Source: Tragulus kanchil (Eukaryota; Chordata; Mammalia; Artiodactyla; Tragulidae). Taken from it: 64,000 bases of DNA. The notes below the pieces were generated by a model. It made no database searches and was not told where the DNA came from. It saw only the letters and a program-made list of their open reading frames with translations. The translations under genes and the position numbers were made by a program. The stretch spans positions 172,761,501-172,825,500 of the forward strand of contig JAIOJX010000004.1 of NCBI GenBank assembly GCA_022376925.1. The letters are read 5' to 3'. Positions 43,020-53,481 of this stretch are shown here, one piece after another; position 1 is the first letter of the stretch; each line of letters starts with the position of its first letter.

Positions 43020-43380
43020 CCGCTCCTGTCTGCCGTATGAGACAGCTTTGGCTGCCGTCACAAAATACCAAAGGCTGTGAGGCTTGGACAGCAGGCATCT
43101 ACCTCTCATAGCTCTGGAGTCCGGGCAGTCCAAGGTCAAGGAGCCAGAAAACGCAGGTCCTGGGGAGGGCCCTCTTCCTGGCCTGGACACAGCGACCTCT
43201 GGCTCCGTCCTCATGTGGTGGACAGACGCAGAGCTCTGGGTTCTCCTCTTGTTAGGACACTGGCCCTGTGAGACAGCGCCCACCCTGAGGACCTCCTTCC
43301 ACCTTCATTACCTCCTCAAAGGACCCGTCTTCAGACACAGTCACACTGGAGGGAAGGGCTTCAGCAAAAGAGTTTGAGAG
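43020..43380. repeat. Old dispersed repeat (duplicated at 44134-44494)
   Basis: GCTGCCGTCACAAAATACCA, CTCATAGCTCTGGAGTCC, CAGTCCAAGGTCAAGGAGCC and CAGACACAGTCACACTGGAG follow a common old mammalian repeat. Its class was not assigned. Confidence 0.5.
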
Positions 43381-44651
43381 GAAACAGTTCAGCCTGGAGC
43401 ACAATGTACTGATAGTTTCCACTCAGTGCACGTTTCTCAAGAGCCTGTTCCGTGCCCGACTCAATCCCTGCAGAAACCCAGAGCTGCCTCCTGCTGCCCC
43501 ATGGCTGGCAGGGACAGACCCATCAGCGGAATGCAGGTTCAGTCCCTGGTCTTGCAGTGAAGATCCCACGCCCAAAAACAAAACAGAAGCAATTGCTAGA
43601 AATTCGATGAAGACTTTTAAAATGGTTCACATTTTTTAAAAAGTCTTTAATGGACTTCACCTGGAGAGGACAGTGGTGCAGGGCACGGAGATCCTGGAGA
43701 GGGGAGGGGGTGGAGAGGAGGAGGAGAACGGGGTGCAAGAACGCACGGCTCACACCTCGAGACCCCGCGGCGTCTGAATTCTTGAGAGATCACAGAGCCC
43801 TAGAACCTGTACCCTCTCGTCCGCTCCCTTCACTGCGAGATACTCGCGCCGGCTCCACACTGCTGCGGCACGCGTGTGTGCACAGTCACATCCAGCCCTT
43901 CACTACCCCAGGGACTGTCGCCCGCCAGGCTCCTCTGTCCGTGGGATTCTCCAGACAAGAGTCTGGCGTGGGTTGCCACTTCCTTCTCCAGGCGATCTTC
44001 CCAGCTCAGGGACTGAACCCTCGTCTCCGGCACGGCAGGCGGATGCTTCACCACTAGGCCACCTGGGAAGCCTCCTCCGCTGACCTTCCTGGTCATCGAA
44101 TGACTTGACGGCCTGGATCTGTGAGCATTACATCCGCTCCTGTCTGCCGTATGAGACAGCTTTGGCTGCCGTCACAAAATACCAAAGGCTGTGAGGCTTG
44201 GACAGCAGGCATCTACCTCTCATAGCTCTGGAGTCCGGGCAGTCCAAGGTCAAGGAGCCAGAAAACGCAGGTCCTGGGGAGGGCCCTCTTCCTGGCCTGG
44301 ACACAGCGACCTCTGGCTCCGTCCTCATGTGGTGGACAGACGCAGAGCTCTGGGTTCTCCTCTTGTTAGGACACTGGCCCTGTGAGACAGCGCCCACCCT
44401 GAGGACCTCCTTCCACCTTCATTACCTCCTCAAAGGACCCGTCTTCAGACACAGTCACACTGGAGGGAAGGGCTTCAGCAAAAGAGTTTGAGAGGAAACA
44501 GTTCAGCCTGGAGCACAATGTACTGATAGTTTCCACTCAGTGCACGTTTCTCAAGAGCCTGTTCCGTGCCCGACTCAATCCCTGCAGAAACCCAGAGCTG
44601 CCTCCTGCTGCCCCATGGCTGGCAGGGGACAGACCCATCAGCGGACTTCTT

Positions 44652-44885
44652 TTTTATTATTATTATTCTTTATTTTAAAGGTTTTACAGAGTTTTGTTGT
44701 TCACAGACATGCATGTTCCCAGATCAGTCACATGCATATCCATGGTCCTCACCCCCGCCAAGTTCGCCCCATCCCACCCCTCCAGCCCATCGCCCCAAGC
44801 CATTGTAAGCACTCCTATTCCCTTAGCACAATGCCACTAGCCGTCTCTTCCACACACAGTATAGGTTTCCATGCTACTCCCTCCA
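44652..44885 (-). mobile_element. L1-like 5'-truncated insertion with 15-bp TSD
   Basis: A T-rich left end (minus-strand poly-A tail with ATT runs) and a 234-bp body are flanked by exact ATCAGCGGACTTCTT at 44637-44651 and 44886-44900. The body on the minus strand has a GGGGTGGGATGGGG-like G-rich part and a CTGTAAAACC end, reminiscent of ruminant L1 3' sequence. The family is uncertain but the insertion boundaries are clear. Confidence 0.75.
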
Positions 44886-44989
44886 ATCAGCGGACTTCTT
44901 AAAAGGTTTTCTAAAAGATTTTTTTATATGGACCATTTTTGAAGTCTTTATTGACTATGTTACAATATTTCTTCTGCTTTATGTTTTGT

Positions 44990-45102
44990 TTTGTGTTTGG
45001 CCATGGAACATGTGGGATCTAGGTCACTCTCCAGGGACTGAACCCGAACGCCCTGCATTGGAAGGTGAAGTCTTCACCGCTGGACCATCAGGAAAGTCCC
45101 GA
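44990..45102 (-). mobile_element. CHR-2 SINE
   Basis: TGTTTGGCCATGGAACATGT, GGGATCTAGGTCACTCTCCA and GAAGTCTTCACCGCTGGACC. Confidence 0.75.
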
Positions 45103-45112
45103 CTGGCCTCTT

Positions 45113-45447
45113 TTTTTTTTTTTTTTAAAGATTTATTTATTTATTTACTTTGGGTGGGGGTCGGGTTGGGGAGGGAGGGGAGCGGGCGGGCCACTTCCAT
45201 TGGTCTTTCATTTGTCTATTTTCATCCGTCTTTGTTCTTTGGCCCCTGTGGGCCTCCCATCGCGGTGGCGTCTGTCATTGCAGAGCACCGGCTCCGGGCG
45301 CATGCGCTCCAGAGCTCCAGCCTGGTAATTGGACACATCAGTCCAGCCGCTCCACGGCACGTGGGATCTTCCCAGGCCAGGGATGGAACTGGCGCCCCTT
45401 GCACTGCAAGGCAGTGTCCTTAACCACTGGACCACCAGGGGAAGCCC
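45113..45447 (-). mobile_element. CHR-derived SINE, variant subfamily
   Basis: T-run, AAAGATTTATTTATTT, GGTCGGGTTGGGGAGGGAGG, CCACTTCCATTGGTC and CACTGGACCACCAGGGGAAG. CGACTGGCCTCTT on the left and CGACGGGCCTCTT on the right are a probable target-site duplication with one change. Confidence 0.92.
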
Positions 45448-45962
45448 CCGACGGGCCTCTTATAAGTAGAATCATATAATATTTGTCTCGTGTCTGGCTT
45501 ACTTCATCAAGTATACTATTGTGGTTTAAAAAAAAAATTTTTTCCCCATCATGCCTTATTTTTATATTTATTTTCATCCATCTTTTATTTTTTGGCCTGC
45601 GTGGGTCTTCCATCGCGGTGGCGTCTGTCATTGCAGAGCACCGGCTCCGGGCGCATGCGCTCCAGAGCTCCAGCCTGGTAATTGGACACATCAGTCCAGC
45701 CGCTCCACGGCACGTGGGATCTTCCCAGGCCAGGGATGGAACTGGCGCCCCTTGCACTGCAAGGCAGTGTCCTTAACCACTGGACCACCAGGGGAAGCCC
45801 CCGACGGGCCTCTTATAAGTAGAATCATATAATATTTGTCTCGTGTCTGGCTTACTTCATCAAGTATACTATTGTGGTTTAAAAAAAAAATTTTTTCCCC
45901 ATCATGCCTTATTTTTATATTTATTTTCATCCATCTTTTATTTTTTGGCCTGCGTGGGTCTT
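45257..45962 (+). repeat. 353-bp direct duplication joining two SINEs
   Basis: 45257-45609 equals 45610-45962. The repeat starts at CCATCGCGG inside the first SINE and ends at the same position inside the next SINE, so the middle SINE is a hybrid. Its left end is like the third element and its body is like the first. Confidence 0.93.
45540..45797 (-). mobile_element. Hybrid CHR-derived SINE
   Basis: The left end (CATCATGCCTTATTTTTATA, CTTTTATTTTTTGGCCTGCG) is that of the element at 45893-46150. From 45610 on the sequence is that of the element at 45113-45447. It is a product of the 353-bp duplication. Confidence 0.85.
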
Positions 45963-46150
45963 CCATTGCAGTGGCCTCTCTCATTGCAGAGCACCGGCTC
46001 TAGGCGCATGCGCTCCAGAGCGCTGGCTCGTAATTGAAGACACCAGTCCAACCACTCCGCAGCACGCGGGATCTTCCCGGGCCAGGGATCGAACCAGTGC
46101 CCCTTGCACTGCAAGGCGGACTCTCTACCCACTGGACCACCAGGGAAGTC
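45893..46150 (-). mobile_element. CHR-derived SINE, variant subfamily
   Basis: CATCATGCCTTATTTTTATA, GGTCTTCCATTGCAGTGGCC, GCATGCGCTCCAGAGCGCTG and CTGGACCACCAGGGAAGTCC. CAAGCATACT follows it and CAAGTATACT precedes the unduplicated left side, a likely target-site repeat. Confidence 0.9.
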
Positions 46151-46350
46151 CAAGCATACTGTTTTTGAGGTCTACCCATGTTGTCACATATATCAACATT
46201 TCATTCTTTGCTATGAATACTATTCCATGGCACGGATAGGTCCCTTTTTGTTCCTCCATTCATCTGTCGATGGATATTTGGGTTGGTTCCACCTTTTGAC
46301 CTCTATGAGCAATGCTGCTCTGAACACGTGCATACAAGCATGTGTTCAGG

Positions 46351-47757
46351 TTCCTGCTTTGGACTCTTCTAGATGTACAGCTAGAGCAGGTGGCATCTCA
46401 GGCGGGTCGTGTAGGGTCAAGAGAAGATCACCAGGCAGAGAACGGGGAGGGGGTCATTCCAGGCGAGTGGATTCCCTGCGTGCAGAGGCTCAGAGGTCTG
46501 CGAGTCTGGGGCTGAAGAGTCCTGTGTGTCTGGACGCTGTGCAGAGAGGATGAGGGGAGCGGCGGCAGCAAGAGGGTGGCCCGAAGGTGAAGGCCCAGCC
46601 GGCCCACGAGGCTGGTGTGAGGCCCTCTCGGAGGCTCAGAGAAAAGAGGAGCTCCGTCCAATCTACGTTTCCTGTTTTTTTGGAAAGGTGACTTGGTAGC
46701 TGTGGGGAGGCTTAGAAAGGGAGGGGCAGAGGCTCAGGTAAAACGAGTCACCAATGGGAGGTGAGTGCACAGGCACCTGGATGGATTAATCAATAAACAA
46801 CAAAGAGCGGAGGGAAGGAATGGGAGCAGGTGGCTCAGGGTCCCGCCAAGGAGGTGGGGAGGCGGGCCACGTGTATATCCCTCGGAAGGAGCAGACCACC
46901 AGGAAGACGCAGGCCGGGGGCAGAGCAGCTGGAGTGAGCGGAGTTAGGATGGTCTCTTGACCAGCCCCACCTAGGGAGGGACCTGTGTTCATTCACGGGG
47001 CACCCAGTCAGCGCTCGAAGGCGGCTCCCAGACCGTAGCCTGGACTCTCTGAGGGCGGAGAGTCAGTGGAGACAAGTCAGAGTGACTTGTATCTGCAGCG
47101 AGACCGAGTCCAGGAGGTTCCAATGATTCCAAGCAATCACTTCAGGCTGACTTGTCCCGTTGACCTTTCTGCACATAATTTCCTGGGTGATCACAATGCC
47201 ATTGCTGAATTAAATGACGCTGGTGCATGCAGGAGCTGCCACGAATATTAATAAGGCAGCCGTGCTAAAGACAGATCCCGTGACACCACGTGCCAAAGCC
47301 TCCGATGCCCCAGAAGATTTAATGACTGAACAGGGACACCGTGACCTTGCAGTGGCCACCACGAATCCCAGGGGAAGCGTCTACAGGAACGCAGCTGCAC
47401 TTTCGCCTCCAGGGCCGCCTGCTCTCACTCAGGACGCTCGGCTCTGGGGACCCGTGTGTCGAGGGGGGTGACTCCCTGCGGTCCACGCCCCCTGCTGGCG
47501 GCGGGTCCCAGGGAAACAGGCGGCCCGGACGGGGCTGCTCAGCTCGAGACCAAGGGGGCCCTTCAGGCACAGGTGTCTCCGCTCGCGGGGCCGCAATTTG
47601 GAAACATGAGAAAGGCTGTGCACCTGAAGCTCACACAACACGGCAGGTCAGCTGTGCTCCAGGAAGATTGTTTTAAGTAGGAAAATAACAGCATTCATTC
47701 ACTGTCTATGCTCTCCAAGGAAACAATAAACCAAGACATATGCAACTGAGCAGGACT

Positions 47758-47759
<2 letters not shown>
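46351..47759. other. Unique sequence, candidate conserved part 47060-47300
   Basis: No repeat or exon was recognised. 47060-47300 has balanced composition and motif-like runs (TGATCACAATGCCATTG, ACGAATATTAATAAGGCAGC) unlike neighbouring GC-rich DNA. Confidence 0.35.

Positions 47760-47801
<42 letters not shown>
47760..47801. repeat. (AT)n microsatellite, about 20 units
   Basis: An uninterrupted AT run directly precedes ACACATGCACATACATG and a Bov-tA SINE. Confidence 0.97.
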
Positions 47802-47806
<5 letters not shown>

Positions 47807-47817
47807 GCACATACATG

Positions 47818-48045
47818 GGCTTCCCAGGTGGCGCTAGTGGTAAAGAACCTGCCTGCCAATGCAGGAGACAGAAGAGATGAGGATTCGAATCCTGGGTCCG
47901 GAAGATCCCCTGGAGGAGGACACGGCAACCCACTCCCGTGTTCTTGCCTGGAGAATCCCTCGGACAGAGGGACCTTGGGGGCCACCGTCCATGGGGCCGC
48001 AAAGAATCAGACGTGACTGAAGCAACCGAGCACGCACATACGTGT
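47818..48045 (+). mobile_element. Bov-tA/BovA2-type SINE
   Basis: GGGCTTCCCAGGTGGCGCTA, GATTCGAATCCTGGGTCC, CAACCCACTCCCGTGTTCTT and GTCCATGGGGCCGCAAAGAA. Confidence 0.92.
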
Positions 48046-48055
48046 ACATATGTGT

Positions 48056-48080
48056 ATACACACACACACACACACACACG
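48056..48080. repeat. (CA)n microsatellite
   Basis: About eleven CA units form the downstream tail of the Bov-tA at 47818-48045. Confidence 0.9.
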
Positions 48081-48082
48081 GC

Positions 48083-48645
48083 ATCAGCTTTCCAGGGCTG
48101 CTGTGAGAAACGAACGCAAACCCAGCGACTCACATCAACAAATACCTACTGTCTCACCGTTGGAGGCTGGCGGTCGGAAATCAGGGTGTGGGTGGGGTGG
48201 GCTCCCTCAGGACTCTCCGAGGGCCTCCTCTTCCCGGTTTTGGCAATCTCTGGCCTGGGGATACCTCCTCTCGATCTCCTCCCCCGTTTTCACCAGCCCT
48301 TCCCCGGAGCATCTCTGTGGAACCTCCCTTTCCTTTCTTTATAAGACACCAGCCATTGGATTTCTTTTTCTTTTTCTTTTTTGATCTTTGTCCACACCTT
48401 GAGGCATGCAGGATCTTAGTTCCTGACCAGGAATTGAACCCATGACCCCTGCAGTGGACCCCCAAGGAAATCCCCAGTCATTGGAATCAAAGCCCACCCC
48501 AAATCCAGGATGCTCTCATCCTGAGAGCCTCAACTTGATCACACCGCCCAAGACTCCATTTCCCAAGAAGGGCACGTTCCCAGGGACCTGGTGTTAGGAC
48601 CTGGACACGCCTTTTGGGGGACATGATTCAATTGCCTGCACATAG
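48083..48645. repeat. Old dispersed repeat split by a CHR-2 SINE
   Basis: CTGCTGTGAGAAACGAACGC and CTGTCTCACCGTTGGAGGCT precede the SINE. GGAATCAAAGCCCACCCCAA, CCTCAACTTGATCACACCG and TTTGGGGGACATGATTCAAT follow. It is the same family as 43020-43380; class not assigned. Confidence 0.5.
48363..48475 (-). mobile_element. CHR-2 SINE with aged TSD
   Basis: CT-rich tail, GAGGCATGCAGGATCTTAGT, CCTGACCAGGAATTGAACCC and CCCAAGGAAATCCCC. CAGCCATTGGAT on the left and CAGTCATTGGAA on the right mark the insertion into the older repeat. Confidence 0.8.
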
Positions 48646-49194
48646 ATAAATGGTAGCTTCTAACTTTAAATGTGACGTCATTCACCACACAGAATCAGGG
48701 CGGGGTGGGGAGCTGTCCCTCCTGACAGCTGACCTCTGCCAGGCCTCCCCCCGCCCCCTCCAGCCAGCCTCGGGGGCAGTGCACACGGGGTCTCGATCAC
48801 TCTATTGCTGTTCCCTCCTCCCTCTCATTCCTAGTTCTGACAGCCAGGCCCAAAGCCTGCCTGGAGCCTGGCGATCACATCCAGAGCCCTAGGTCAGGCG
48901 TCCCAGGGCTGCTCAGGGGTCACTTGAACCCCCAGGCCAGGAGGGAGTCTGGGCCCGGGAGTGGGAGTCCAGGAGAAGCCGCAGCTCTGGGAGGAGAGCT
49001 TGCTCTGCGACTTGAAGGATGAAGAGGGACCAGTCTGCTTTTCGGGAAGCCTCGGACACAAAGGGGAGGCTGGTTTTGTAAAGCAGTCCTGCAGAGAACC
49101 TTTTGGTAAATGAAAAGTTCCTTTTGTTGAGGAAAGAACTGCCTCTCATTTTGCCCGCTTCCCCAGGGAGCAGGGGCTGCCCCTTCCTTACCGT
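48646..49194. other. Unique sequence, nothing recognised
   Basis: No repeat or exon recognised. Confidence 0.4.
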
Positions 49195-49404
49195 TGTGCC
49201 TCTCTTGGGGTCGATTCCGACTTTGCGACACCGTGACTGTAGCCCACCAGGCTCCTCTGTCCATGGGATTCTCCAGGCAAGACTACTAGAGTCGAGAGCT
49301 ATTTCCTTTTCCGGGGCCTCTTCCCAACGCAGGGATCGAACCCAGGTGCCCCGTCTTGGCAGATGGCGTCTTCACCGCTGAGTCTCTACCACCAGGGAAG
49401 CCCT
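49195..49404 (-). mobile_element. Bov-tA/BovA2-type SINE
   Basis: GACTTTGCGACACCGTGACT, CCAGGCTCCTCTGTCCATGG, CAGGGATCGAACCCAGGTGC and CCACCAGGGAAGCCC. Confidence 0.9.
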
Positions 49405-50104
49405 GGGCCCTGACTGCTTGTTTATCAATCGGGACGATCACCCCCATGTGGCTGGGTTTCCAGGAGGAATGAATGAAGCGCCAGCCGCCGAGTACCGGGG
49501 CATTCAGTGATCTTTCCTTCCCACAGAAGAGAATCCTCATTTTCCCCAGAAACTTCGAGAAGGGGTCAGAAAGCCCACGAGGGATGCCATCAGCAGCACT
49601 CTGTGGCGGGCCTGCTGGGCTGAGCACTGGGCACGGAGCGGGCTCAAGCCACGCTTCCCGGGGAGGCGGTGGCGAGCTATCAGACATGACGTGCGCTGGA
49701 GGTTTTCCCGACACACTCGCTAGGCCGCCCCCGAGAGCACTGGGAGGCAGGAGGCTTCTGAGACAGTCTTGGGGAATATTCGGAAACCCTTGGCTAGTTG
49801 GGATTTCCCCTCTTAGGACTCCCATGCACACGCCATCAGGAGGCTCCCAAAGCTCTTTCTTTCCCCACATACAATTCAGGCCAGGTGCTGGGTGCAGAAA
49901 CACCCAGCGACGGCTCTGTTGAAGGTACTGGGGCCGCACACAAACCTAACACATGGCGTCTTTACCGGGGGATCTCCCTGTTTCCACACGACCGTAATTG
50001 ACCTTTGAAGGGCTCCCCGGGGCACTGGGGTACGCTGCTTCTGGGGAGAATTGATCATACACGTTCTTCTTTGGCAGCTGCATCCTTAGAATTGGACAGA
50101 CAGA
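49405..50104. other. Unique sequence just beyond the FBLN1 3' end
   Basis: No repeat recognised. Frames up to 217 aa overlapping on both strands have no family features. It lies downstream of the inferred FBLN1-D cleavage site. Confidence 0.4.
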
Positions 50105-50500
50105 CTCTGATTGGCAAAAAAGTGTTTAATTTCATAAAATCAGGGCAAGAACCAGTCTTCTCTTGATATCTGGACTTAGCTGTCCCCTGAAAAATGTCTT
50201 TTTTTCCTTAGGCTTCAGCAACGCCCAGCCCAGAGAGAGAAAGAGGGAGCAAAATTTAACCTTCGCGTTAAAAGATAAGCAAGGTTTCCAAACAAACAGT
50301 TACGTAATTGGACTCATTACTGAAACACCAAAATACAACAGGTGGACTTATTCATCTGGCCCAGCTGAATACACGTCGGCCTAACACTACAAACAGATTA
50401 AGTCCCGGCAAGTCTGGGTGGGTCCGGCAGCGGCAGGCCCGGCGGCGGTGGCAGTGACCCGGCCCGGAGGCACGTGCCCGCCCGCGCTGTGAACCGGCGC
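50105..50500 (-). other. FBLN1: FBLN1-D 3' untranslated region
   Basis: About 400 nt of mixed-composition, repeat-free sequence follows the stop codon on the minus strand and reaches an ATTAAA hexamer and a plausible cleavage zone near 50105. It is more AT-rich than the exon and carries no SINE. The end point is inferred from the hexamer only. Confidence 0.6.
50125..50130 (-). promoter_or_regulatory. FBLN1: Candidate poly(A) signal (ATTAAA) for FBLN1-D
   Basis: The plus-strand TTTAAT reads ATTAAA on the minus strand, the commonest variant of AATAAA. About 30 nt further downstream is a U/GU-rich run (GTCTGTCTGTCC on the minus strand), as expected of a downstream element. Confidence 0.5.
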
Positions 50501-50640
50501 TCAGAACCAGTACTCAGAGACGAAGATGTGGACGTTGACGACGTTGCGGTGGGACACCACGCCCCCGACCACGTAGTTCATCTCCAGCTTCAGGACGGCG
50601 TGAAACGGGCCCACGATGGGCCGCACCTGGCGCACGATGC
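50501..50640 (-). CDS. FBLN1: Fibulin-1 isoform D, terminal coding exon
   Basis: Fibulin-1 is a secreted, calcium-binding extracellular-matrix glycoprotein that binds fibronectin, laminin, nidogen and fibrinogen. Its isoforms differ in the C-terminal fibulin domain. The minus strand from 50640 reads two bases completing a Gly codon, then 45 codons and TGA at 50503-50501. The peptide starts [12 protein letters not shown], continues through [16 protein letters not shown] and ends IFVSEYWF. From memory this matches the end of human fibulin-1D with essentially one change (human GVVRQV, here GIVRQV). The 5' edge is a good acceptor: a pyrimidine-rich tract ending CAG directly before the exon (plus-strand 50641-50662). 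The preceding D-specific exon (the segment with DITEGNL) was not found up to 64000, so the last intron is at least 13 kb, or less once false duplications are removed. The frame is intact. Confidence 0.93.
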
Positions 50641-50662
50641 CTGGAGAGAGAGCAGAGGGACC

Positions 50663-52695
50663 GAGGCAGCATGAGACCGGGCAGGTGATTTCCCTCCCGG
50701 AATTTCAGAGCTGGAGGAGGGGGCTCGGACCTCAAGTCCCGGGAGCCTGAGCCGGGTGCTCAGCACCTCCTCCCAAGTGGTCACTCCCGGGCTCTGCCAC
50801 TCTAGGGACAAGTGACAGCGAGCTCACTGCCGCCTTTCCACCGTGGGCAGCTCAGACTGTGAGGGAATCTGAGCGTCTGGGCATTGGGGTCGGATGCCTT
50901 AGGGTGCACGTCAGCTCGTTATCTGCGAGGCTGGGCTTCCCCCTCCACCATCGTCTACCCAGCCAAAGACTTAAAAGTCTAGATAAAGACACCCCAAAGA
51001 CACCTGTCCCATTGCGCCCACTTGTGACCCTTGAGAAGGAAGAAACAAAGTGGCGTGATCATTTTCTCTCAATCCCTCACATTGCGGATCGCCCTGGGGC
51101 CCTGGAAACCCTTCATCTGAGCAGATTCCCTTTGGGACACACTCCCGGATGCCTCCCTCTCCACACCTCTCTTTCAGAGGGCGATACCTGAGCGCCTGGT
51201 TCAGTGTTCACGGTAACAGGTGAGCAGGAGGCGGCTTGGACCCAGCCCGAGCAGCGGGGATGGGTCAGGGCGGCCAGAAGGCGGCCAGAGGGCAAAGTGG
51301 GGACAGGTGTCTGCTCTGGGGAAGCAGAAGCCTGCCGTGTGAGGCTGCCGGGGGCTCTGCCTGGACCAGCGTGGGGGCCAGACGAAGGCCACGGGCCGCG
51401 GCCTCCCCCGGCGAGGCTCGGAGGGAAGGCAGATATGCTCAGCTCGGCCGTGGTGCAGGAGAAGCAACCTCAAGCAGTCTGTCCTGGTAGGTTCCAGGTC
51501 TCCAGGCCGGACCCCGGTGTCACTGCCTGCCCACGCGGGGCACCTGCGTCTCCCAGAGAGAGCGCTCCTGGGCTCCGGGGCCAGACGGACGGGGCTGAGG
51601 TGAGCGCTCCCCTCCTGGCTGGACCTGGAGAGACCACCGCCCTCACGGGGGCTCAGATTCCTCAGTGAGCAAACAACGCCCCGTAACCCCGTGCTTTGAG
51701 GGGTTCCAGACACCCCGGCCCGTGTCCGCCAAGGCGTGAGCTCCCGGTGTTCAGACCAACCTCCCCACCAGAGGGGCGGGCGCAGCGCGTCACCTCTGCC
51801 AGCGCTGAGGCATTCCTCAGCGGGTACCAGGCGCTGTTCACGGTGAGACAGGGGAATCAAACAGAACCTGGTTTCAAAGTCGGTGGTGGATCCAGGTGAA
51901 CGCAGAGCTCAGACAGAAACCGGGGGTGAGGACGGAGGTGAGGAGGAGGGAAGCCAGGAAAGGCTCCCGGGAGGAAGAGCTCCCCCCTGCAGGTCCCTAG
52001 AGCCTGGCACGAAGCAGGCGGCACCCCTTCCCTGGCTTTCAGGAAGGACCCTCTCCCGGCTCTGACAAGGACTGTTGCAGAGCTGCAGGGCTCGGGGCTG
52101 TGCATGTGACAACGTCCAAGCCCAACATGATCGCACGGAGGGCGGGGTCAGGACGTGGGCACAGGTCTCGTCCGCTCCGGCAGGGAGGCCCACGGAGCAC
52201 CCCTGGAGCCGGCAGCTCCTCACCCTTGTGCTGGAAACTAGCCACGGACTGCTTTCTGCGTCCACGCTGACTGCAGGCTGGCTTCTAGAAACAGGCCCCC
52301 GCGGACCAGGGGACGGGCACCCCGGGCAGCGCAGTCAGGCCCCTGACACCCAGGAGCAGCGAGGGCTCCGGCAAGACTGGAGGCGCTCGAAGGCCTTGCC
52401 CACCAGTGGTTGGTGCTCAGTCAAGACCACCAAGTTCATGCTCAGGATGGGGGCTGCGGTAGGCCAGCCCCCTTTCCCTCCCTGGGCTCATGTTTCAAGA
52501 GTGAAATGGCCAACAGCGGGGCAGAACTCTAGGCCGTTTGAAGCCAACAGGGGCTCTCGCTGATGGGAAGATAGGCAGAGGCTTCTGTGGGCGGTCAGCA
52601 CCCTTCCTCGGCCCCGTCTGGCGATGGCATCACAGCTTCGTCCTGTCTGAACACCCACGAGCATCTGTGGCCCCTGGCTAAAACCGTGGGTTTGC
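50663..52695. other. GC-rich intronic sequence, nothing recognised
   Basis: No SINE or exon recognised. Overlapping open frames on both strands, up to 219 aa, fit the high GC content. Confidence 0.4.
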
Positions 52696-53084
52696 CACCA
52701 CCGACAGTTTGATAACAGAACCTGAGGACCAGGCCACCCCCAGTCGCCCCTTCCTGGGCACTGCCTGGGCCGGGGTCATCATGGCCCCCAGTGGCGAGCA
52801 TGGCCCCAGAGTCTCCCGTCCCCTCAGCAGCCCCACCAGCACGACCCTCTGCTCTCCCCAGGCTGGGGACCACCCCTGGTGCCCACCCGCCTCAGTGGCC
52901 TGGAATACCACGCGCCTCCCTGGGGCAGGGCTCAGAGGGACTCGGGGGGCTTGAGGCAAAGGGTGAGAGGCTCTGTGAGCCTGAGAGCTAGTTGAGGACA
53001 GAGCGACAGAGGTGGAGGGACCACTTCTGCGAGCTACAGCCAGATGCGTATTTATTCTATAGATGATTTCTCTGTTGTTTGTGT

Positions 53085-53140
53085 ACTAAGTCGCTTCAGG
53101 GGTGTCTGACTCTTTGCGACCCTGTGGACTGTAGCCTTTT
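53085..53140 (-). mobile_element. Bov-tA-type SINE fragment (duplicated at 54174-54231)
   Basis: TGTGTACTAAGTCGCTTCAG followed by GTGTCTGACTCTTTGCGACC and CTGTGGACTGTAGCC is the tail half of a Bov-tA. Confidence 0.8.
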
Positions 53141-53177
53141 AAATATCGTATGATTAATATATGATATATAAACGCAT

Positions 53178-53400
53178 GGGGCTGCCCAGGTGGACTAGTG
53201 GCAAGGAACCGCCTGCCAACGCCGCAGACACAAGAGAACTGGGTGGGTTGGTCCCTGGGTCGGGAAGATCCCCTGGAGGAGGGCACGGCAACCCACGCCA
53301 GTGTTCTGGCCTGGAGAATCCCACGGACAGAGGAGCCTGGGGGGCTACAGTCCACGGGGTCGCACAGTCAAACACGACTTAGGGACTGAGCATGCACACA
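53178..53400 (+). mobile_element. Bov-tA/BovA2-type SINE (duplicated at 54273-54495)
   Basis: GGGGCTGCCCAGGTGGACTA, GTCCCTGGGTCGGGAAGATC, CAACCCACGCCAGTGTTCTG and GTCCACGGGGTCGCACAGTC. Confidence 0.9.
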
Positions 53401-53481
53401 CATACGTGTACGGTTTAATGATCATAAACACCAGCGTCTGTTGCTGATGGTGGCCCAGGCATTCGTCCGTGTGTGGACCGT

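Larger units (their letters stand above)
42411..44645 (+). repeat. Direct tandem duplication 7 (offset 1115-1117 bp)
   Basis: 42411-43530 matches 43528-44645, sharing GGA at the join. Copy 2 lacks three bases near its start (CACGCCCAAAAAC versus CACACGCCCAAAAAAC). Copy 1 lacks one G near its end (GCAGGGAC versus GCAGGGGAC). Copy 1 stops where an L1-like insertion begins in copy 2. Confidence 0.96.
45450..46350 (-). mobile_element. Old L1 3' UTR carrying the SINE cluster
   Basis: TCTTATAAGTAGAATCATAT, GTCTGGCTTACTTCATCAAG, then after the SINEs AATACTATTCCATGGCACGG and CATCTGTCGATGGATATTTG. This is L1M-type 3' UTR in complement, split by the SINE insertion and the 353-bp duplication. Confidence 0.7.

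Noticed and set aside
51201..51860. 219-aa minus frame upstream of the FBLN1 exon, on the gene strand
   Set aside because: No fibulin C-terminal domain features and no match to the remembered exon before the terminal one; Arg/Pro/Ser-rich composition.
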